From: an uncultured beta proteobacterium
GTDB taxonomy: Bacteria > Pseudomonadota > Gammaproteobacteria > Burkholderiales > Burkholderiaceae_C
Assembly: GCA_903870955.1 (NCBI GenBank)
Contig: CAIQEX010000774.1
Span: 1-7,449 of the forward strand
DNA length: 7,449 bases
Direction of reading: 5' to 3'
In this document: in pieces, positions 6,592 to 7,449 of the stretch
Numbering within the stretch: position 1 is the first letter of the stretch
How the letters are laid out: every line of letters begins with the position of its first letter
The notes under the pieces: generated by a model
What the model saw: the letters and a program-made list of their open reading frames with translations, nothing else
The model's database searches: none
What the model was told of the DNA's origin: nothing
Position numbers and translations under genes: made by a program

Positions 6592-7446
6592 ATGAAAACA
6601 TGGACATACATCTCGAAGCTCTCTGGGCTTTTGTTGGTCGCATCGGCCCTATCGCATGGGGCCCATGCACAGGACGAGCAAGCTCAGAAAGGACTCCGCA
6701 TTGCCACCGGTCCCGGCAACGGTGTTTACGTTCAAATTGCCAAGGACATGCAAAAGGTATGCGGGCAGTCAGTGCCGCTGGTTCTGGTGCCCAGCAAGGG
6801 GGGGCTCGACAACCTGAACTTGCTGTCTTCCAGTCAGGCCGACGTCGGTTTTTCCCAAGTCGATGTGCTGGAGCAAATGAGCAAAGAGGGAGACCAGAAT
6901 ATTCAGGAGTTGCAAGCCGTGATGGCCATGCACTCCAACCTCCTGCATGTCATCACGCGTGCGGATGGATCCAGAATTAACCAGACAAAAATGCCATTTA
7001 GCCAGGCGTACGTACCCTTGTCGGGAGAGCTGCGGGTGTTGCGGAAGTTCTCTGATCTCAACATCAAGGGCGTCAAGGTGGTGCTGGTTGGTTCAGCGGC
7101 ACTCATGGGTCAGACACTGGAGAGGCAATTGGGCTACGGCATGACCTTCTTGCAAGCCGACAGCGATGAGAAAGCCATCTCTCTGCTGCAGTCCAGGCAG
7201 GCCGACGCCATATTTACCACCGGTGGATGGCCCTATCCCACCGTGTCCAATCTCAGAAGGGACAGTGGCCTGATGTTGGCTGAATACGATTTGCAGCCCC
7301 CGACACCCTTTTTGACGACCCGCAGGAATTACCCGGAACTCGACGCCATGAAAATGAATCTTTCCTTTTTCGACAGAAAATACCAAGCCACAGCCGTGTT
7401 CTCTAACGTAATTGGCCGGTTCGGTAAGAACCTGATTAACAATTAG
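6592..7446 (+). CDS. TAXI-family (TRAP-type) periplasmic solute-binding protein, apparently without a transporter
   Basis: The 284-residue protein begins with a signal peptide: Lys2, hydrophobic core about 11-20, likely cleavage after AHA at 26. The mature part resembles TAXI subunits of TRAP transporters: LRIATGPGNGVYVQIAKDM (35-53, the family's TGG-x-G-x-Y region), a SKGGLDNLNLL segment (68-78, like T-x-GS-x-EN), DVGFSQVDVL (84-93), and a late GGWP element (211-214). It is shorter than the usual 310-330 residues. Residues from about 125 read less like a standard TAXI protein. TAXI proteins bind anions such as glutamate or other carboxylates for DctM/DctQ-type permeases, but no permease is seen here; the upstream neighbours are unknown membrane proteins. 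Start: GGAGG (6582-6586) lies five bases before the ATG, the best ribosome site of the cassette. The stop TAG is followed at once by TGA, a tandem stop. It may be a sensor rather than a transport subunit. Confidence 0.82.
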   Translation: MKTWTYISKLSGLLLVASALSHGAHAQDEQAQKGLRIATGPGNGVYVQIAKDMQKVCGQSVPLVLVPSKGGLDNLNLLSSSQADVGFSQVDVLEQMSKEGDQNIQELQAVMAMHSNLLHVITRADGSRINQTKMPFSQAYVPLSGELRVLRKFSDLNIKGVKVVLVGSAALMGQTLERQLGYGMTFLQADSDEKAISLLQSRQADAIFTTGGWPYPTVSNLRRDSGLMLAEYDLQPPTPFLTTRRNYPELDAMKMNLSFFDRKYQATAVFSNVIGRFGKNLINN

Positions 7447-7449
7447 TGA

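Noticed and set aside
1..7449. CRISPR arrays, tRNA or rRNA genes, insertion sequences, attachment sites
   Set aside because: I found no regularly spaced repeats, no cloverleaf-like or rRNA-like stretch, and no transposase or integrase frame.

Overview
The window is GC-rich and densely coded, and every supported gene lies on the + strand. Protein style (PAS-rich hybrid kinase, pirin, short BLUF protein, TAXI-type binding protein), strong purine-rich ribosome binding sites and codon use suggest a betaproteobacterium, most likely Comamonadaceae (Rhodoferax or Polaromonas-like). That placement is inference; no rRNA or marker gene is present.

Region 1 (1-4961) looks like one transcription unit. 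It opens with the last 18 codons of a receiver-domain protein. Two bases later comes a 967-residue soluble hybrid histidine kinase with three PAS-like regions, HisKA, HATPase, receiver and HPt domains, so a whole phosphorelay sits in one chain. A pirin-family cupin follows after 11 bp. A class I SAM-dependent methyltransferase of the RlmI-like COG1092 type then overlaps the pirin stop codon by one base. A compound hairpin begins at the base after the methyltransferase stop.

Region 2 (5074-5508) is a single-domain BLUF blue-light receptor of 144 residues with all key flavin-site residues. It has intergenic stretches on both sides (112 and 126 bp), so it is probably a separate unit.

Region 3 (5635-7446) is a tight three-gene cassette: a membrane-anchored coiled-coil protein of unknown function, a 49-residue single-span membrane protein overlapping it by ATGA, and a secreted TAXI-like (TRAP-type) periplasmic binding protein 19 bp further on. 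No TRAP permease gene lies between or before these genes in the window. The first gene is preceded by a long imperfect inverted repeat whose right arm would pair 17 consecutive bases, including the whole ribosome binding site and the first two bases of the start codon.

The strongest candidate for something undescribed is region 3: an orphan TAXI-type binding protein apparently co-expressed with two unknown membrane proteins behind a translation-occluding 5' structure. The window ends three bases after the TAXI stop, so a downstream partner cannot be excluded.
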